Counted from the stretch's first letter, positions 1-8,238 are shown. The stretch is 64,000 nt of DNA from Paenibacillus sp. Soil766 (GCF_001428105.1 NZ_LMSJ01000008.1:96460-160459), one strand, 5' to 3'. The notes: generated by a model not told the origin, from the letters alone. Translations and numbers: made by a program.

Positions 1-2
1 TT

Positions 3-66
3 ATTCAACTAACTGGGAACGTTAGAACAATACCAAGAGACTGCCGGGTACGAAATGGCAGTCTCT
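3..66. repeat. Two-hairpin intergenic repeat, copy A; second hairpin is a terminator
   Basis: The first half (3-31) is an imperfect palindrome of the type ATTCAACTAAC...GTTAGAACAAT. The second half is a perfect 10-bp stem, AGAGACTGCC (36-45) with GGCAGTCTCT (57-66), followed by a short T/A stretch. The same two-part layout recurs at 2013, 2365, 17944 and 20460, so this is one copy of a dispersed family. The second hairpin probably ends transcription of a gene left of the window. Confidence 0.6.
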
Positions 67-204
67 TTAAACTAGTGAGTTCAAAGGTTTTTAAAATGGG
101 ACTTGTTATAACATGGATTTTGAGACGAGTGATCATGGAAGGTGCCTCGACAAGTCACATTCCAGATTTGCCATAAAAAAGACCTTTCCAACTAGAATGG
201 TCTG

Positions 205-909
205 TTACTGACTGGCATGCCACAAATAGTACTCAGCATTCTTTTCTGTGTACCCGATGACTTGCCGGCTGACAACCTTATTCATCTCCGCTTGAAGATG
301 CTTGTCGGTTCCTTTACTACGAGAGCGAGCGGTCACCACACCCTCCTTTACAATGACATACCTATATTCATAAAGATGATCGCATGGCTTACACATTAGA
401 GCTCCGATATTCTGAATATCTGCTTTTTCACTATCGGTGCACTTCGAACGCTGCTTTATATGGGCTGCGATTAAAAAATCGGCCGGCTTTTCCTCTCCGC
501 AAAGTACACAACCTGCACTGGTCCGATCCTTTAGTAGTAATCTGCGAAGTTTTGTTTGCTCTTTTCGACTCTTGGTAATCTTTAGACAATCCAAATCACC
601 TGTTATCGGGTAATTGCCTTCAGTCTTTTCACATCCAGATTCTGCACTTTCCTGGTCTGGTTGAGGGGGTTGACGCTTTTCTTTCCGAGCTTTCATTTCA
701 AGTTGCTTAGCTTCCATTGCTTCTTTTTTGGCAACCAGTTCAGCCTGCTCCCAAGGATCGATTATCCTTGTTCCGAGATAATCTGAATCAATATGGTCGT
801 ACATACCTTGTGTTTTGAAAAAAGTAAAACTCCCTTCGAAGTGAAGGGAGTCTAACTCATTTGCAATATCCGTGTGATTTTCCCGATCGTAGTACATATA
901 TTTTTTCAT
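205..909 (-). CDS. HNH-type nuclease-like protein
   Basis: A 234-residue protein starting at an ATG (907-909) behind a strong AGGAGG site. Its N-terminal half is charged and low in complexity (an alanine/glutamate/lysine stretch near residues 50-85). The C-terminal half carries a CxxC (CVLCG), then an AAHIKQRSK stretch and a second Cys pair, CKPCDHLYE. This pattern is typical of zinc-stabilised HNH folds found in nucleases, restriction-like proteins and phage or mobile-element proteins. There is no visible partner such as a methylase or toxin immunity gene next to it, and the left neighbour is outside the window. Nuclease activity is inferred from the fold only; a non-catalytic DNA-binding role is possible. 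Confidence 0.6.
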   Translation of the reverse strand: MKKYMYYDRENHTDIANELDSLHFEGSFTFFKTQGMYDHIDSDYLGTRIIDPWEQAELVAKKEAMEAKQLEMKARKEKRQPPQPDQESAESGCEKTEGNYPITGDLDCLKITKSRKEQTKLRRLLLKDRTSAGCVLCGEEKPADFLIAAHIKQRSKCTDSEKADIQNIGALMCKPCDHLYEYRYVIVKEGVVTARSRSKGTDKHLQAEMNKVVSRQVIGYTEKNAEYYLWHASQ

Positions 910-1321
910 AATTTTTTCCTCCTATTTAATTTTTGATAGGGCCAACCTTGGTGCAAAATTTAACACGTGTATAGTTATGGCTAAGTCGGGGAAAAACCCA
1001 CGCTATATTCTAATTAACATGAAATCCCTATGAATTTGTACTAGTTGAACCTAAAAGGTTCACTGATTCTCGTGGTGCGGCGCTTGCGCTGGATGTATGG
1101 CTAAAAGGAGATAGTTTCATGACGAACAGGCAGCAAGTATTTTGGGTTGCCTATTGAACCAGGATAGTGGAGTGAAATTGAAAATTAATATATACAAAAT
1201 GAAGTGAATTACTAGAGATTTATGGAAACTATTCACAATAAAAACTGTCTAACGTATAGAGTGGCTTACAAAAAGAATTCTGTTTTAAAGCTCTATCTGA
1301 ATTTGTTGGGGGGTAAGCGTT
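910..1321. other. Intergenic stretch without a recognisable gene
   Basis: About 410 bases with no convincing gene. A stop-bounded open stretch around 1020-1160 reads a coherent short peptide and contains an AAAAGGAG site at about 1104 ahead of a 12-codon ATG frame ending in VFWVAY. It may be the tail of a lost gene. I see no terminator or RNA structure I can name. Confidence 0.4.
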
Positions 1322-1630
1322 ATGTTTCTTCTAAGAAAATTCACTTTTTGGTTCCCAGTAATGAACATAATAATATATCTAAGTGACTATTTGGGGAGTG
1401 GATTAGCAAATATTATTCTTAGTCAATTTCCTCCAAATACTTGGTTGATAAGAGCTGAGCCATTCAGAGACTGGATGATAAACGAAAGTGCTTTTGGGGG
1501 TAGTAGTATTTTAGTTACCTTTCGGTTCACAGCATATTTAATTCATTTCTGTTTTTTTCTTAGTATAGGATTTGTCTTGGATTACATTATACATTTATTC
1601 AAATCGCGGCTATTTCCTTTAGCTCGTTAA
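1322..1630 (+). CDS. Small hypothetical membrane protein
   Basis: A 102-residue protein with a GGGGGG ribosome site 8 bases before its ATG. Two hydrophobic segments are visible, about residues 9-35 and 63-92, the second ending in a basic stretch (LFKSRLFPLAR) that would sit in the cytoplasm. No known domain is recognised. It stands alone between a gap and another small hypothetical gene in the same direction, with 116 bases between them. Confidence 0.5.
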   Translation: MFLLRKFTFWFPVMNIIIYLSDYLGSGLANIILSQFPPNTWLIRAEPFRDWMINESAFGGSSILVTFRFTAYLIHFCFFLSIGFVLDYIIHLFKSRLFPLAR

Positions 1631-1746
1631 AGTGCGGGCGGATTAGTTGAATAGAGGCTGCAACATTCGTGAGGATTTCCACGTCTCAATTTCACTTGAT
1701 AGATTTGTAAAGGGGTGGAAATCCAACTGCACAAGAGGTTTTAAGA

Positions 1747-2007
1747 ATGGATTTGAAAGCTAATATTTTCATGCATAAAGACACCATTTATATTGCAGGA
1801 GTTCCTTGGGTAGACGAGTTAAAATTAACCAAAGACATGCAAGTAACTGAAATCAGACACCGAAGTAATGATAAAGATTTAAAAAATGGAACAGCAAATA
1901 AACTGGAAGTGGGAACAAAGATATTCCGTGTCAAAGAGCGAAATGACATATTGATAGCTGAAACAGAAAAAGGTGACATCAGATTTAATCAATTAGTTGA
2001 AGGATAA
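1747..2007 (+). CDS. Small hypothetical protein
   Basis: An 86-residue soluble protein, rich in charged residues and predicted beta strands (for example TIYIAGVPWVDELKL). There is an AGAGGT stretch upstream of the ATG, a weak ribosome site. No family is recognised. The gene is followed directly by a copy of the two-hairpin repeat, which may act as its terminator. Its AT-rich composition matches the next small gene, so both may be accessory genes of the same origin. Confidence 0.45.
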   Translation: MDLKANIFMHKDTIYIAGVPWVDELKLTKDMQVTEIRHRSNDKDLKNGTANKLEVGTKIFRVKERNDILIAETEKGDIRFNQLVEG

Positions 2008-2010
2008 CTA

Positions 2011-2090
2011 ATTGATTAAACTAACGAAGGAACGATAGCTCATAAGAGAAACAAAGGCAGTTGGTCAGCACGACAAGCTGTTGACGGATT
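2011..2090. repeat. Two-hairpin intergenic repeat, copy B
   Basis: The first part, around 2011-2042, is a degenerate version of the TTGAACTAACG...CGTTAGTTCAA palindrome, reading CTAACGAAGGAACGATAG in its core. The second part around 2057-2090 can pair GTTGGTCAGC with GCTGTTGAC imperfectly. It sits immediately after the stop codon of the upstream small gene. Confidence 0.45.
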
Positions 2091-2117
2091 ACAAGAGTGA
2101 ATTGGGAGCGATTTATT

Positions 2118-2348
2118 ATGACACATGAGGATTTTCTTGAACTAAAGAAACGAGTTGGATGGGGAGAGGAATTTCTCATTTACCATAAAGAGATTGGCTA
2201 TTGGATAAGTCGTAATAAAGACGGGGTATATTTTACAAGAAATCATGATGGGTTTACGCAAGAGTTCCGCAATTCAGATGAACTTTTCGAAAACGCGAAG
2301 ATTGGTGATAAATACCTAAGAGATTTATGGGGCGAAATAGAATGGTAA
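2118..2348 (+). CDS. Small hypothetical protein, possibly immunity-like
   Basis: A 76-residue acidic protein. An upstream in-frame GTG at 2097 exists, but the ATG at 2118 has a better placed GGGAG site 9 bases before it, so I chose it. The sequence is rich in aromatic residues (LIYHKEIGYWISRNK) and ends in GEIEW, a composition often seen in small immunity or DUF proteins of Bacillales. No toxin gene is visible beside it, so this suggestion rests on composition only. It ends just before a strong hairpin terminator. Confidence 0.5.
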   Translation: MTHEDFLELKKRVGWGEEFLIYHKEIGYWISRNKDGVYFTRNHDGFTQEFRNSDELFENAKIGDKYLRDLWGEIEW

Positions 2349-2364
2349 GAAAGGTAACTGATTG

Positions 2365-2451
2365 TTGAGCTAACGAAAGAACGTTAGTTCAATAAACAGC
2401 AAAGGCGGCAGCCTAAGACTTTGTTTTTTCAGTCCTAGTCCGCCGCTGTTT
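2365..2451. repeat. Two-hairpin intergenic repeat, copy C, with terminator
   Basis: This is the cleanest copy of the family. TTGAGCTAACG (2365-2375) pairs with CGTTAGTTCAA (2382-2392) around a 6-base loop. It is followed by a second hairpin in which AACAGC...GGCGG (from about 2395) pairs with CCGCC GCTGTT, ending in TTTCTTTTTC. The second part is a plausible Rho-independent terminator for the gene ending at 2348. Confidence 0.65.
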
Positions 2452-2512
2452 CTTTTTCAATATAATTACAAACAACTATATTCTTGAAAATTTATTTTAT
2501 ACAAAATAATAT

Positions 2513-2783
2513 TTGGCATTCGAATCAAACATAACACACTTTTGTATGGACATATGGAGGCTTGATAAGGTTGCCTGGTATAATAAAAATCCAGCAGTCA
2601 CGTTTGGGAGTGGTGTTCGGATTTATACGATCAGAACGTATACGGCTCCTACCGAGTTTTTCGCGGTGGTAGCTGAGCGGAATAAGCCAGAGGATGTGGG
2701 GCTACGTGTCGTCGTCGCAGGTGTTGTCAAGCTCATAAAAACTTATGTCAACAGACATGATTTTTTTATTTTTGTTGTAAGGT
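2513..2783 (+). other. Unrecognised open stretch before the YyaL fragment
   Basis: An open frame with a TTG at 2513 and an ATG at 2546 runs through this stretch without a ribosome site. The middle reads a protein-like segment (GVRIYTIRTYTAPTEFF, then a valine-rich part), which could be a decayed gene. I recognise no domain. The surrounding bases (2452-2783) hold no other gene. I would not annotate a protein here without a database match. Confidence 0.2.
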
Positions 2784-2849
2784 ATGCTGATCGCTGAGAA
2801 ATCACCATACTTACTTCAACATGCGCACAATCCAGTGGGATGGTTTCCT
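2784..2849 (+). pseudogene. Fragment of a YyaL/DUF255 thioredoxin-like protein
   Basis: The first 22 codons read [20 protein letters not shown] followed by FP. This is the very conserved N-terminus of the YyaL (DUF255, thioredoxin-domain) family, which normally continues for about 650 residues with a WCHVM active-site region. Here the similarity stops after FP and the following sequence is the tail of the oppositely oriented regulator gene. There is no ribosome site. It is therefore a short remnant of a deleted gene, its right part lost where the regulator region begins. Confidence 0.7.
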
Positions 2850-2885
2850 TGTAGAGCAGGATCATGTTTTTTTGACTGTTCTGTT

Positions 2886-3431
2886 TCAGGATTCTGGAAT
2901 AATGGTAAAGGCAATAGTTCGAATTGGTGCATCCAGATCATTAATTTTGTTAGTAGTGTTGTAGTATTTTATCATTAGGTCGTTTAATTCATTTTGAAAT
3001 TTAATAAAATTTTCATCATCAAGCTTTAATTCTACAAGTGAAAAAGTAGAAACATCATCTGAGCAATCTTGCTCTTCTAATTTGGTAAGATAGTTTTGAT
3101 ATTGAGTCATAAGCGATAATTGGTAATACGAAATATAATTCAGCTTTTCCTTACTAGAAGACTTTTTCCACTCATCTGCACTAAGTCGGGCTTCTTCTTC
3201 ATTTAAAATGTAGTATTTTTCGGAAATGGATCTCACTTTTTTTTCTTTCATAATGCGGATAACTCCAGCATCTAATAAAACTTGTATATGTCTATATAAA
3301 GTTGCTTGAGGCACATCTTTAATGATTTTTACCATTTCAAGTGAAGTCAGTCCATTTTCTTTGTTTCTCATTAAAGCTTGAGAAATCTTCATCCTTACTG
3401 GGTGCAGGATAATGTCAGCTTTATTAGCCAT
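2886..3431 (-). CDS. HTH transcriptional regulator (ArsR-like fold) of the adjacent ABC operon
   Basis: A 181-residue regulator with an ATG at 3429-3431 behind GGGGAGAG. Residues 1-70 form a winged helix-turn-helix ([16 protein letters not shown], then [19 protein letters not shown]), resembling the HTH_20/ArsR-like proteins of Bacillales. The rest is helical and probably a dimer or ligand domain; no metal-binding Cys motif is present, so it is not a metal sensor of the classical kind. It is divergent from a small membrane protein plus ABC exporter operon. The space between them contains two palindromes sharing AATGATA/TATCATT, which are likely its operators, implying autoregulation and control of the exporter. 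Confidence 0.75.
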   Translation of the reverse strand: MANKADIILHPVRMKISQALMRNKENGLTSLEMVKIIKDVPQATLYRHIQVLLDAGVIRIMKEKKVRSISEKYYILNEEEARLSADEWKKSSSKEKLNYISYYQLSLMTQYQNYLTKLEEQDCSDDVSTFSLVELKLDDENFIKFQNELNDLMIKYYNTTNKINDLDAPIRTIAFTIIPES

Positions 3432-3474
3432 TTTTTTCTCTCCCCAATCAAAAAAATATCCCGTTATTATCTAT

Positions 3475-3492
3475 AATGATAATATTATCATT
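3475..3492. promoter_or_regulatory. Palindromic operator 1 (regulator side)
   Basis: AATGATAATATTATCATT is a perfect 18-bp palindrome 44 bases upstream of the regulator start codon. It shares its AATGATA/TATCATT arms with the longer palindrome at 3558, which suggests both are bound by the same dimeric protein, most simply the divergently encoded HTH regulator. Confidence 0.6.
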
Positions 3493-3557
3493 GTAAATAA
3501 CAATAAGAATTAAAACAATATTCTTTAAAGAAAAAATAAGTGTAACATTTCGCGTTC

Positions 3558-3589
3558 ATATGTTATCATTATCGATAATGATAACATAT
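3558..3589. promoter_or_regulatory. Palindromic operator 2 (ABC operon side), 32 bp perfect
   Basis: This is a perfect 32-bp inverted repeat centred on ATCGAT at 3571-3576, with arms TGTTATCATT and AATGATAACA. It lies 30 bases before the start of the first exporter-operon gene, where a bound repressor would block RNA polymerase. It contains the same AATGATA unit as operator 1. Confidence 0.65.
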
Positions 3590-3619
3590 TGATTAATAAT
3601 GACTTAGGAAGTGGTTAAT

Positions 3620-3859
3620 TTGCAAATGCATTACGGGTGGAACGAATTAAAAGATATTGATTTCATGTCTGTATTGCCGGTTATTTTACCGGTCCTTGCT
3701 GTAGGGATGATTTTGATCCTAATAGCATTAATGGATTTATTCAAGCACAGAAAAACGAGGAAAAATGTTTTGCTGTGGAGTCTCATTATTATTTTTCTAA
3801 ACACGTTTGGTCCGATTCTATACTTTGTTATTGGCAGAAAGGACAATGAAAGAATATGA
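3620..3859 (+). CDS. PLDc_N-type small membrane protein (YxlE-like)
   Basis: About 79 residues from a TTG at 3620, chosen because AGGAAGTGG lies 7 bases upstream; a GTG at 3611 is the alternative. One transmembrane segment occurs near residues 16-38 and a second near 50-70, followed by FGPILYFVIGRKD, the hallmark of the phospholipase_D-nuclease N-terminal (PLDc_N) family. In Bacillus subtilis the sigY operon has the order yxlE (PLDc_N), yxlF (ATPase), yxlG (permease); the same order is seen here. The function of these small proteins is probably as a membrane subunit or antagonist of a sigma or transporter. The stop codon overlaps the ATPase start by 4 bases, so translation is coupled. Confidence 0.7.
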   Translation: MQMHYGWNELKDIDFMSVLPVILPVLAVGMILILIALMDLFKHRKTRKNVLLWSLIIIFLNTFGPILYFVIGRKDNERI

Positions 3860-4761
3860 AATTAGAAGTCAAAAATGTTACTAAAACATATAAAGAAAAA
3901 ACGGCTGTAAATAACTTTTCAATGGTTCTGCAATCTGGAGAATGTGTGGGATTGATTGGGCCGAATGGGGCTGGTAAATCGACACTCATCAAAGTTATTT
4001 CAGATATTATTAATCCTACAATGGGAGAAATATTGCTTAACGGGAAGAAAATTTCGCAAATGAAAAAGGAAATTGGCTACTTACCACAGTACCCTAATTT
4101 TTATCATTGGATGACTGCACAAGAAACTCTTGCTTTCATGGGGGAACTATCAGGACTAAGAAAAGAAGAATTAACAAAGGCAATCCCAGAAATATTATCG
4201 AAAGTAGGGTTAAGTGGAGAAGAGAATTCAAAAGTTGGAACATTTTCAGGTGGAATGAAACAAAGACTTGGCATTGCACAGGCGTTGTTACACAAACCAT
4301 CATTGATTGTAATGGATGAGCCGGTATCGGCATTAGACCCAATTGGTCGAAGAGAAGTACTGAATCTAATCGAAGAAATCAAGAGAGAGACTACGATTTT
4401 ATTGTCGACGCATATATTAAGCGATGCAGAAGAAATATGTGAAAGATTTATTATAATCAAAAATGGGCAAAAAATTGAAGATACAACTATCTCCGACTTG
4501 TTAAACAGCAATCGCGAAAATAAAATGATTTTTGAAGTTATGTCTATCAATCAAGAATGGATGGAAGTTTTGAAAAATTTGAACTATGTAAAGGATGTAG
4601 AAGCAGTAGGAAATAAAATAAAAATTGAAGTTGAACATATAGGTTTGAATAAAAACATGTTAATAAGAAGTGCTTTGGAACATCGGGTTGATCTCGTAAA
4701 GTTTGAAATCACCAAAGATACATTAGAAGAGATATTCATAAAATTGGTGGTGGAAAAATGA
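3856..4761 (+). CDS. ABC transporter ATP-binding protein (YxlF-like exporter ATPase)
   Basis: A 301-residue ATPase. The Walker A motif GPNGAGKS is at residues 35-42, the signature FSGGMKQR at 130-137, Walker B IVMDEP with D154/E155, and the switch histidine in LLSTHI near 178-183. The C-terminal 90 residues form the regulatory extension common in ABC-2 exporter ATPases. It hydrolyses ATP to drive the permease encoded by the next gene, with which it overlaps by 4 bases. The substrate is unknown; related Bacillales systems export toxic peptides or lipids. Regulation is probably by the divergent HTH protein. Confidence 0.9.
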   Translation: MKLEVKNVTKTYKEKTAVNNFSMVLQSGECVGLIGPNGAGKSTLIKVISDIINPTMGEILLNGKKISQMKKEIGYLPQYPNFYHWMTAQETLAFMGELSGLRKEELTKAIPEILSKVGLSGEENSKVGTFSGGMKQRLGIAQALLHKPSLIVMDEPVSALDPIGRREVLNLIEEIKRETTILLSTHILSDAEEICERFIIIKNGQKIEDTTISDLLNSNRENKMIFEVMSINQEWMEVLKNLNYVKDVEAVGNKIKIEVEHIGLNKNMLIRSALEHRVDLVKFEITKDTLEEIFIKLVVEK

Positions 4762-5546
4762 ATAATTTTAATGTGCTAATGAAAAAGGAATTTGTTCAAA
4801 TGGTACGTGAATTTAAAGTTATTTGGCTACCTCTTGTATTTATATTTTTAGGAGTAACTCAACCAGTTGTTAGCTATTATTTACCCTCCATATTAGAAAC
4901 ACTCGGTGGAGCACAAGGTATCACAATTGATCCTAGTATGGCTGCTCAACAAGGTGGGGAAGTACTCGCAACTACTTTAGCTGCTCAATTTGATCAGTTG
5001 GGGATTATAATTATTGCAATTTCTATGATGGGGGTCTTACAGACAGATAAAGTCAACGGTATGTTGGCTTTTATTCTTACGAGACCGGTCACTATAGTAT
5101 CGTACATAGGTGGTAAAATAATTGCCAATTTCATATTTGTTGCTTGTTCTGTAGTGTTAGGTTACTTGATTTCGTATATGTATGTTAAAATACTGTTTAC
5201 AAATGTAAATTTTGTGGACGCGATAATAGCTTCATTGTTCTATTTGTTATGGGTTCTGTTTATGGTAACCTTCACTACGATGATAAGTACTATTTTTAAT
5301 AGTCAAGGTATTATTGCATTAATTTCAATTGTATTCCTACTAGGCTGTAGAATTGTACTTGGTTTGAGTACTCTTACAGATTTTATGAATCCCGCAAGTA
5401 TGAGTAAACATGCCATGGAAGTATTAATTACAGGGGCAGTCAACCCCAACGTAATATGGAATGTTTTAATGGTACTTATATGGATTGTACTAACAATCAT
5501 TGTAACGATCTTTTGGATTTCTAGTAAAAAGCCCAAGTCAGACTAA
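4758..5546 (+). CDS. ABC-2 type permease (YxlG-like)
   Basis: A 262-residue integral membrane protein with about six hydrophobic segments (around residues 20-45, 80-100, 118-150, 165-185, 190-205 and 230-255) and a long extracytoplasmic loop near residues 45-75. The fold and the position directly after the ATPase identify it as the ABC-2 permease half. Two copies would assemble with two ATPase copies. It has a 4-base overlap with the upstream gene and is the last gene of the three-gene operon. Confidence 0.85.
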   Translation: MNNFNVLMKKEFVQMVREFKVIWLPLVFIFLGVTQPVVSYYLPSILETLGGAQGITIDPSMAAQQGGEVLATTLAAQFDQLGIIIIAISMMGVLQTDKVNGMLAFILTRPVTIVSYIGGKIIANFIFVACSVVLGYLISYMYVKILFTNVNFVDAIIASLFYLLWVLFMVTFTTMISTIFNSQGIIALISIVFLLGCRIVLGLSTLTDFMNPASMSKHAMEVLITGAVNPNVIWNVLMVLIWIVLTIIVTIFWISSKKPKSD

Positions 5547-5637
5547 CGAATGGGCTCTAAGGCACCATAGTTCGAACTTGGAACGATATAGGGTGGCAAC
5601 CTGTATACATAGCATATCGAAATTCGAGGGATATAGT

Positions 5638-5667
5638 GATTGAGCTAACGCGAAACTATAGCAACAC
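5638..5667. repeat. Half copy of the intergenic repeat (copy D)
   Basis: The sequence ATTGAGCTAACGCGAAACTATAGC matches the first hairpin of the repeat family (left arm TTGAGCTAACG intact, right arm decayed). The second hairpin is missing here, because a Dabb-like gene follows. Confidence 0.4.
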
Positions 5668-5698
5668 AACATTAAGGTTAAAAAAGGAGCAATTAGCG

Positions 5699-5883
5699 AT
5701 GTACGAACATCTCGTTGTATTCAAGTTCAATACTAATGTCACGCCAATCAAGCAACAGGAATTGCTGGATCAATTGTTAACGTTTCGGGATCATATGGTC
5801 CGCATCCCGTTCATCAGGAATTTGTTAAATCGCTGGATGGTATACTGGAAAATGTTATTGTAGTTGATTACCCATTGGTTTAA
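5699..5883 (+). pseudogene. Dabb (stress-responsive A/B barrel) protein with internal deletion
   Basis: Translation from the ATG at 5699 gives MYEHLVVFKFNTNVTP and QQELLDQLLTFRD, the first third of a Dabb-domain protein. The reading frame then runs into unrelated residues. From 5794 the third frame reads YGPHPVHQEFVKSL followed by NVIVVDYPLV and a stop at 5881-5883, which is the end of the same family. Dabb proteins are usually 95-105 residues; only about 60 remain. The simplest reading is a deletion of the central 35-45 codons that also shifted the frame. The gene product cannot fold as a normal barrel. Confidence 0.8.
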
Positions 5884-5923
5884 GCAACCAATTCGAGGCT
5901 GCCGGTATAGATCGGCAGCCTCG
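5874..5923. repeat. Two-hairpin intergenic repeat, copy E
   Basis: ATTGGTT and AACCAAT form a small first hairpin, and CGAGGCTGCCG (5894-5904) pairs perfectly with CGGCAGCCTCG (5913-5923) around GTATAGAT. The GC stem resembles that of copy H. It directly follows the broken Dabb gene and precedes the IS110 element by about 30 bases. Confidence 0.6.
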
Positions 5924-5952
5924 TTGCGCTAAACATTCCTGTTAGGGCTAAG

Positions 5953-7255
5953 AAATGGCCTTTGTCAGAAGTACAAAATCAACGAATTGAACGAATTACC
6001 ACATCTCATCTTGTTATAGGTATCGATATGCTAAGGAAACTCATGTGGCGCAAGCTACGAATTTCCGTGGAATCGTGCTCTCGAATCGCCACCTCTCATT
6101 TAGTAATACCATAGAAGGCTTTGACAAGCTGCAATGTTGGATAGAGGGAATCCAACAAAAGCACCGTTTGAACCGTGTAATCATTGGCATGGAACCCACT
6201 GGACATTATTGGTGGAACTTAGCGAATTGGCTTACAAACAAAGACTCGAACGTCGTCTTAGTGAATCCAGCCACCACCAAAAGAAACAAGGAGAATCGAG
6301 ATAATAGTCCGTCCAAGAGTGATCCGAAGGATGCGCTTGTCATCGCGAATATTGTAAGTCGTGGTTATTATTATGAACATACAAGGCAAGCTCAAGAGTT
6401 CCAAAGATTACGCACCCTAATGAGCGATCGGGAGTTCTGGGTCGCCTACAGTGTCCGGTTGCAGAATCGGATTATCCGTTGGTTAGATATTCGCTTTCCA
6501 GAGTATACATCGGTGTTTAAGGATTGGACTTGCAAACGTTCAATGGCCACATTGAAAGAATTACCGTTACCGCAGGATCTTGCGTCACGATCCATAACCG
6601 AGATGATTACGACTTGAAGAAAGCATATGCACAGAGCAGGCGGCTCTATAGGCACGCAGAAAGCTGCTGAACTTATTTCTCAAGCCAAACGGAGTGTAGG
6701 GGATGTCACGGCTTTAGCTGAGGCAAAGCGAGATTTAGAACGATTAATCGAAGAGTATGAACGTATCGTGGAAATGCTAGAGAAGATGCAGAAGCAAAGC
6801 CTAGCCATACTTAATGAGATTCCGATGGCAAGTCAGCTTCGCTCCATTTTGCAGCGATTTTAGCTGGTGCGGGTGATCTAAGGCAGTATGCGCATGGTCG
6901 CCAGTTACTGCGAAAAGCCGGTCTTAATCTAGCTGAAAGTAAGTCGGGAAAACGGAAGGGACAGATCGTCATATCGAAACGAGGAGATTCTACCTTACGT
7001 AAATATTTGTTTCTCGCTACTCTACAGCTCATTGGTGTAAATCCTGTATTTCGAGAGTTGCATGAGTATAACGTTAAGGTTAAGCATATGAAGAAGCTCA
7101 GATCCGTATTTAAACAGCTTGGAAAAGTAGCTCGAATCTTAATCAGCATTGTCCAAAAAGGTGAAACATTTACGCCTGAAAAGGCAAGTCACATCATTGC
7201 GCAGGAAAAGCTAGAGATCACATCAAATGCTTACCTATTGCAAACCTATAGTTGA
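5953..7255 (+). mobile_element. Degenerate IS110-family transposase
   Basis: Joined over three frames this is a transposase of about 430 residues of the IS110 (DEDD) family. The N-terminus reads SHLVIGIDM and then AKETHVAQATNFRGIV, followed by GMEPTGHYWWNLA and KSDPKDALVIA; the C-terminus holds the transposase_20 region (AILAGAGDLRQYAHGRQLL, KRGDSTLRKYLFLATLQ). Three lesions are visible: a missing base after 6030 that shifts the frame, an in-frame TGA at 6615-6617 where related proteins usually have Trp, and a short deletion around 6847 that again shifts the frame. The element is therefore dead unless supplied in trans. No terminal inverted repeats are seen, as is normal for IS110. Confidence 0.85.
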
Positions 7256-7262
7256 ACAATCA

Positions 7263-7318
7263 GGGAGCAGATCGCCGCAGCCGGCAGCTGCTCCCTTTTT
7301 CATTGAACTAATGGGCAG
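7263..7318. repeat. Intergenic repeat, copy F, with terminator
   Basis: GGGAGCAG (7263-7270) pairs with CTGCTCCC (7288-7295), followed by five T residues, and then the sequence CATTGAACTAATGGGCAGATT. The same core with the same tail is found at 17205 (copy I), and the GGGCAGATT tail follows copy H. It would terminate the transposase transcript. Confidence 0.65.
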
Positions 7319-7440
7319 ATTTCAGCTATGTGTAGCTTCTTTAAGCAGAACTATGAAATAGCAGGTATGGGAATAATGGGTTATATGAGATGATTAAACT
7401 TGCTGGAAGGTGGTTTGTTGTATTTTTTACATAATCATAA

Positions 7441-7656
7441 GTGGTGTATGTCTGCTCATTATTATTGAGTGAAAGAGATTTATTCTTTCTAACAATAATG
7501 CAATTAGTATTGACAATATTGGTTGGCACAGGGAGTTTCTTTATATTTGGAGATTCCAATTTTGACGGGATTAACACTAAGATTCGAATGTTAAAGTACT
7601 TTGCAATTTGTTTAATAATATTATTGATAGTTTATTTTGTAATGCATGGTCGATAA
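7441..7656 (+). CDS. Doubtful small membrane protein, possibly decayed
   Basis: A 71-codon frame from a GTG reads two hydrophobic segments (LTIMQLVLTILVGTGSFFIF and a second, FAICLIILLIVYFVMHGR) and lacks a ribosome site. Just upstream (7390-7440) other frames encode a matching hydrophobic N-terminus starting MIKLAGRWFVVFF, so this looks like a frameshifted membrane gene. I do not recognise the family. Confidence 0.3.
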   Translation: MVYVCSLLLSERDLFFLTIMQLVLTILVGTGSFFIFGDSNFDGINTKIRMLKYFAICLIILLIVYFVMHGR

Positions 7657-7716
7657 AAGGTGGAACGTATAAGGACCTAGACCAAGCCCCAAACATCAAA
7701 AATACAAATCTTCATA

Positions 7717-7745
7717 AAATCTCCATCCTTTAAGGATGGAGATTT
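7717..7745. terminator. Bidirectional hairpin terminator
   Basis: AAATCTCCATCC and GGATGGAGATTT form a perfect 12-bp stem around TTTAA, flanked by A and T residues on both sides. It can act in either direction and separates the doubtful membrane gene from the one starting at 7784. Confidence 0.7.
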
Positions 7746-7783
7746 TAACAACTTTCATAAGCAGGGTGTGAAATGTTATTGAA

Positions 7784-8104
7784 TTGGACCGATCTAAATT
7801 TATCTTTTCTGTATTAGTTTTGTGTATTTGTAGCACGTCATTTGAGTTATTATTATTGCTAATACAACTTACATTGTTGAAGAATTCAGTTGCAATCATA
7901 ACAGATCAAGTGGTAACCATCCTAAGTTTTATGCTTATCGGTATAACCATCTACGGTTTATTAAAGTCGTTTGGACGAAGCATAGGTTTATTTTTTTGGT
8001 TCAATATTATTTTGTTGGCAAATTTGTGGATATTAATGGGAGCATTGACAGGTTGGGAATATATTAAGGAACTGCTTCATATAAAAAATCTTTTTGGAGG
8101 TTAG
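7784..8104 (+). CDS. Hypothetical four-helix membrane protein
   Basis: A 106-residue, strongly hydrophobic protein starting at a TTG (7784), with only a weak GGGTG upstream. Three to four membrane segments are visible (around residues 5-32, 38-62, 68-90). The motif GWEYIKELLHIKNLFGG ends it. No family is recognised. Start choice is uncertain because no ATG lies in frame nearby. Confidence 0.4.
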   Translation: MDRSKFIFSVLVLCICSTSFELLLLLIQLTLLKNSVAIITDQVVTILSFMLIGITIYGLLKSFGRSIGLFFWFNIILLANLWILMGALTGWEYIKELLHIKNLFGG

Positions 8105-8238
8105 AGGAAGCACCTAAGTCCAGTAGAGATAGCTAGGATGTAGGGGAGTTGGATAGCAAGAGAGATTGCAAAAAGGGCTGTTACCCAAATACATTAATCC
8201 AGCGTCAAATATAAGAATTGTAAAAGGGAGTGGTGATA

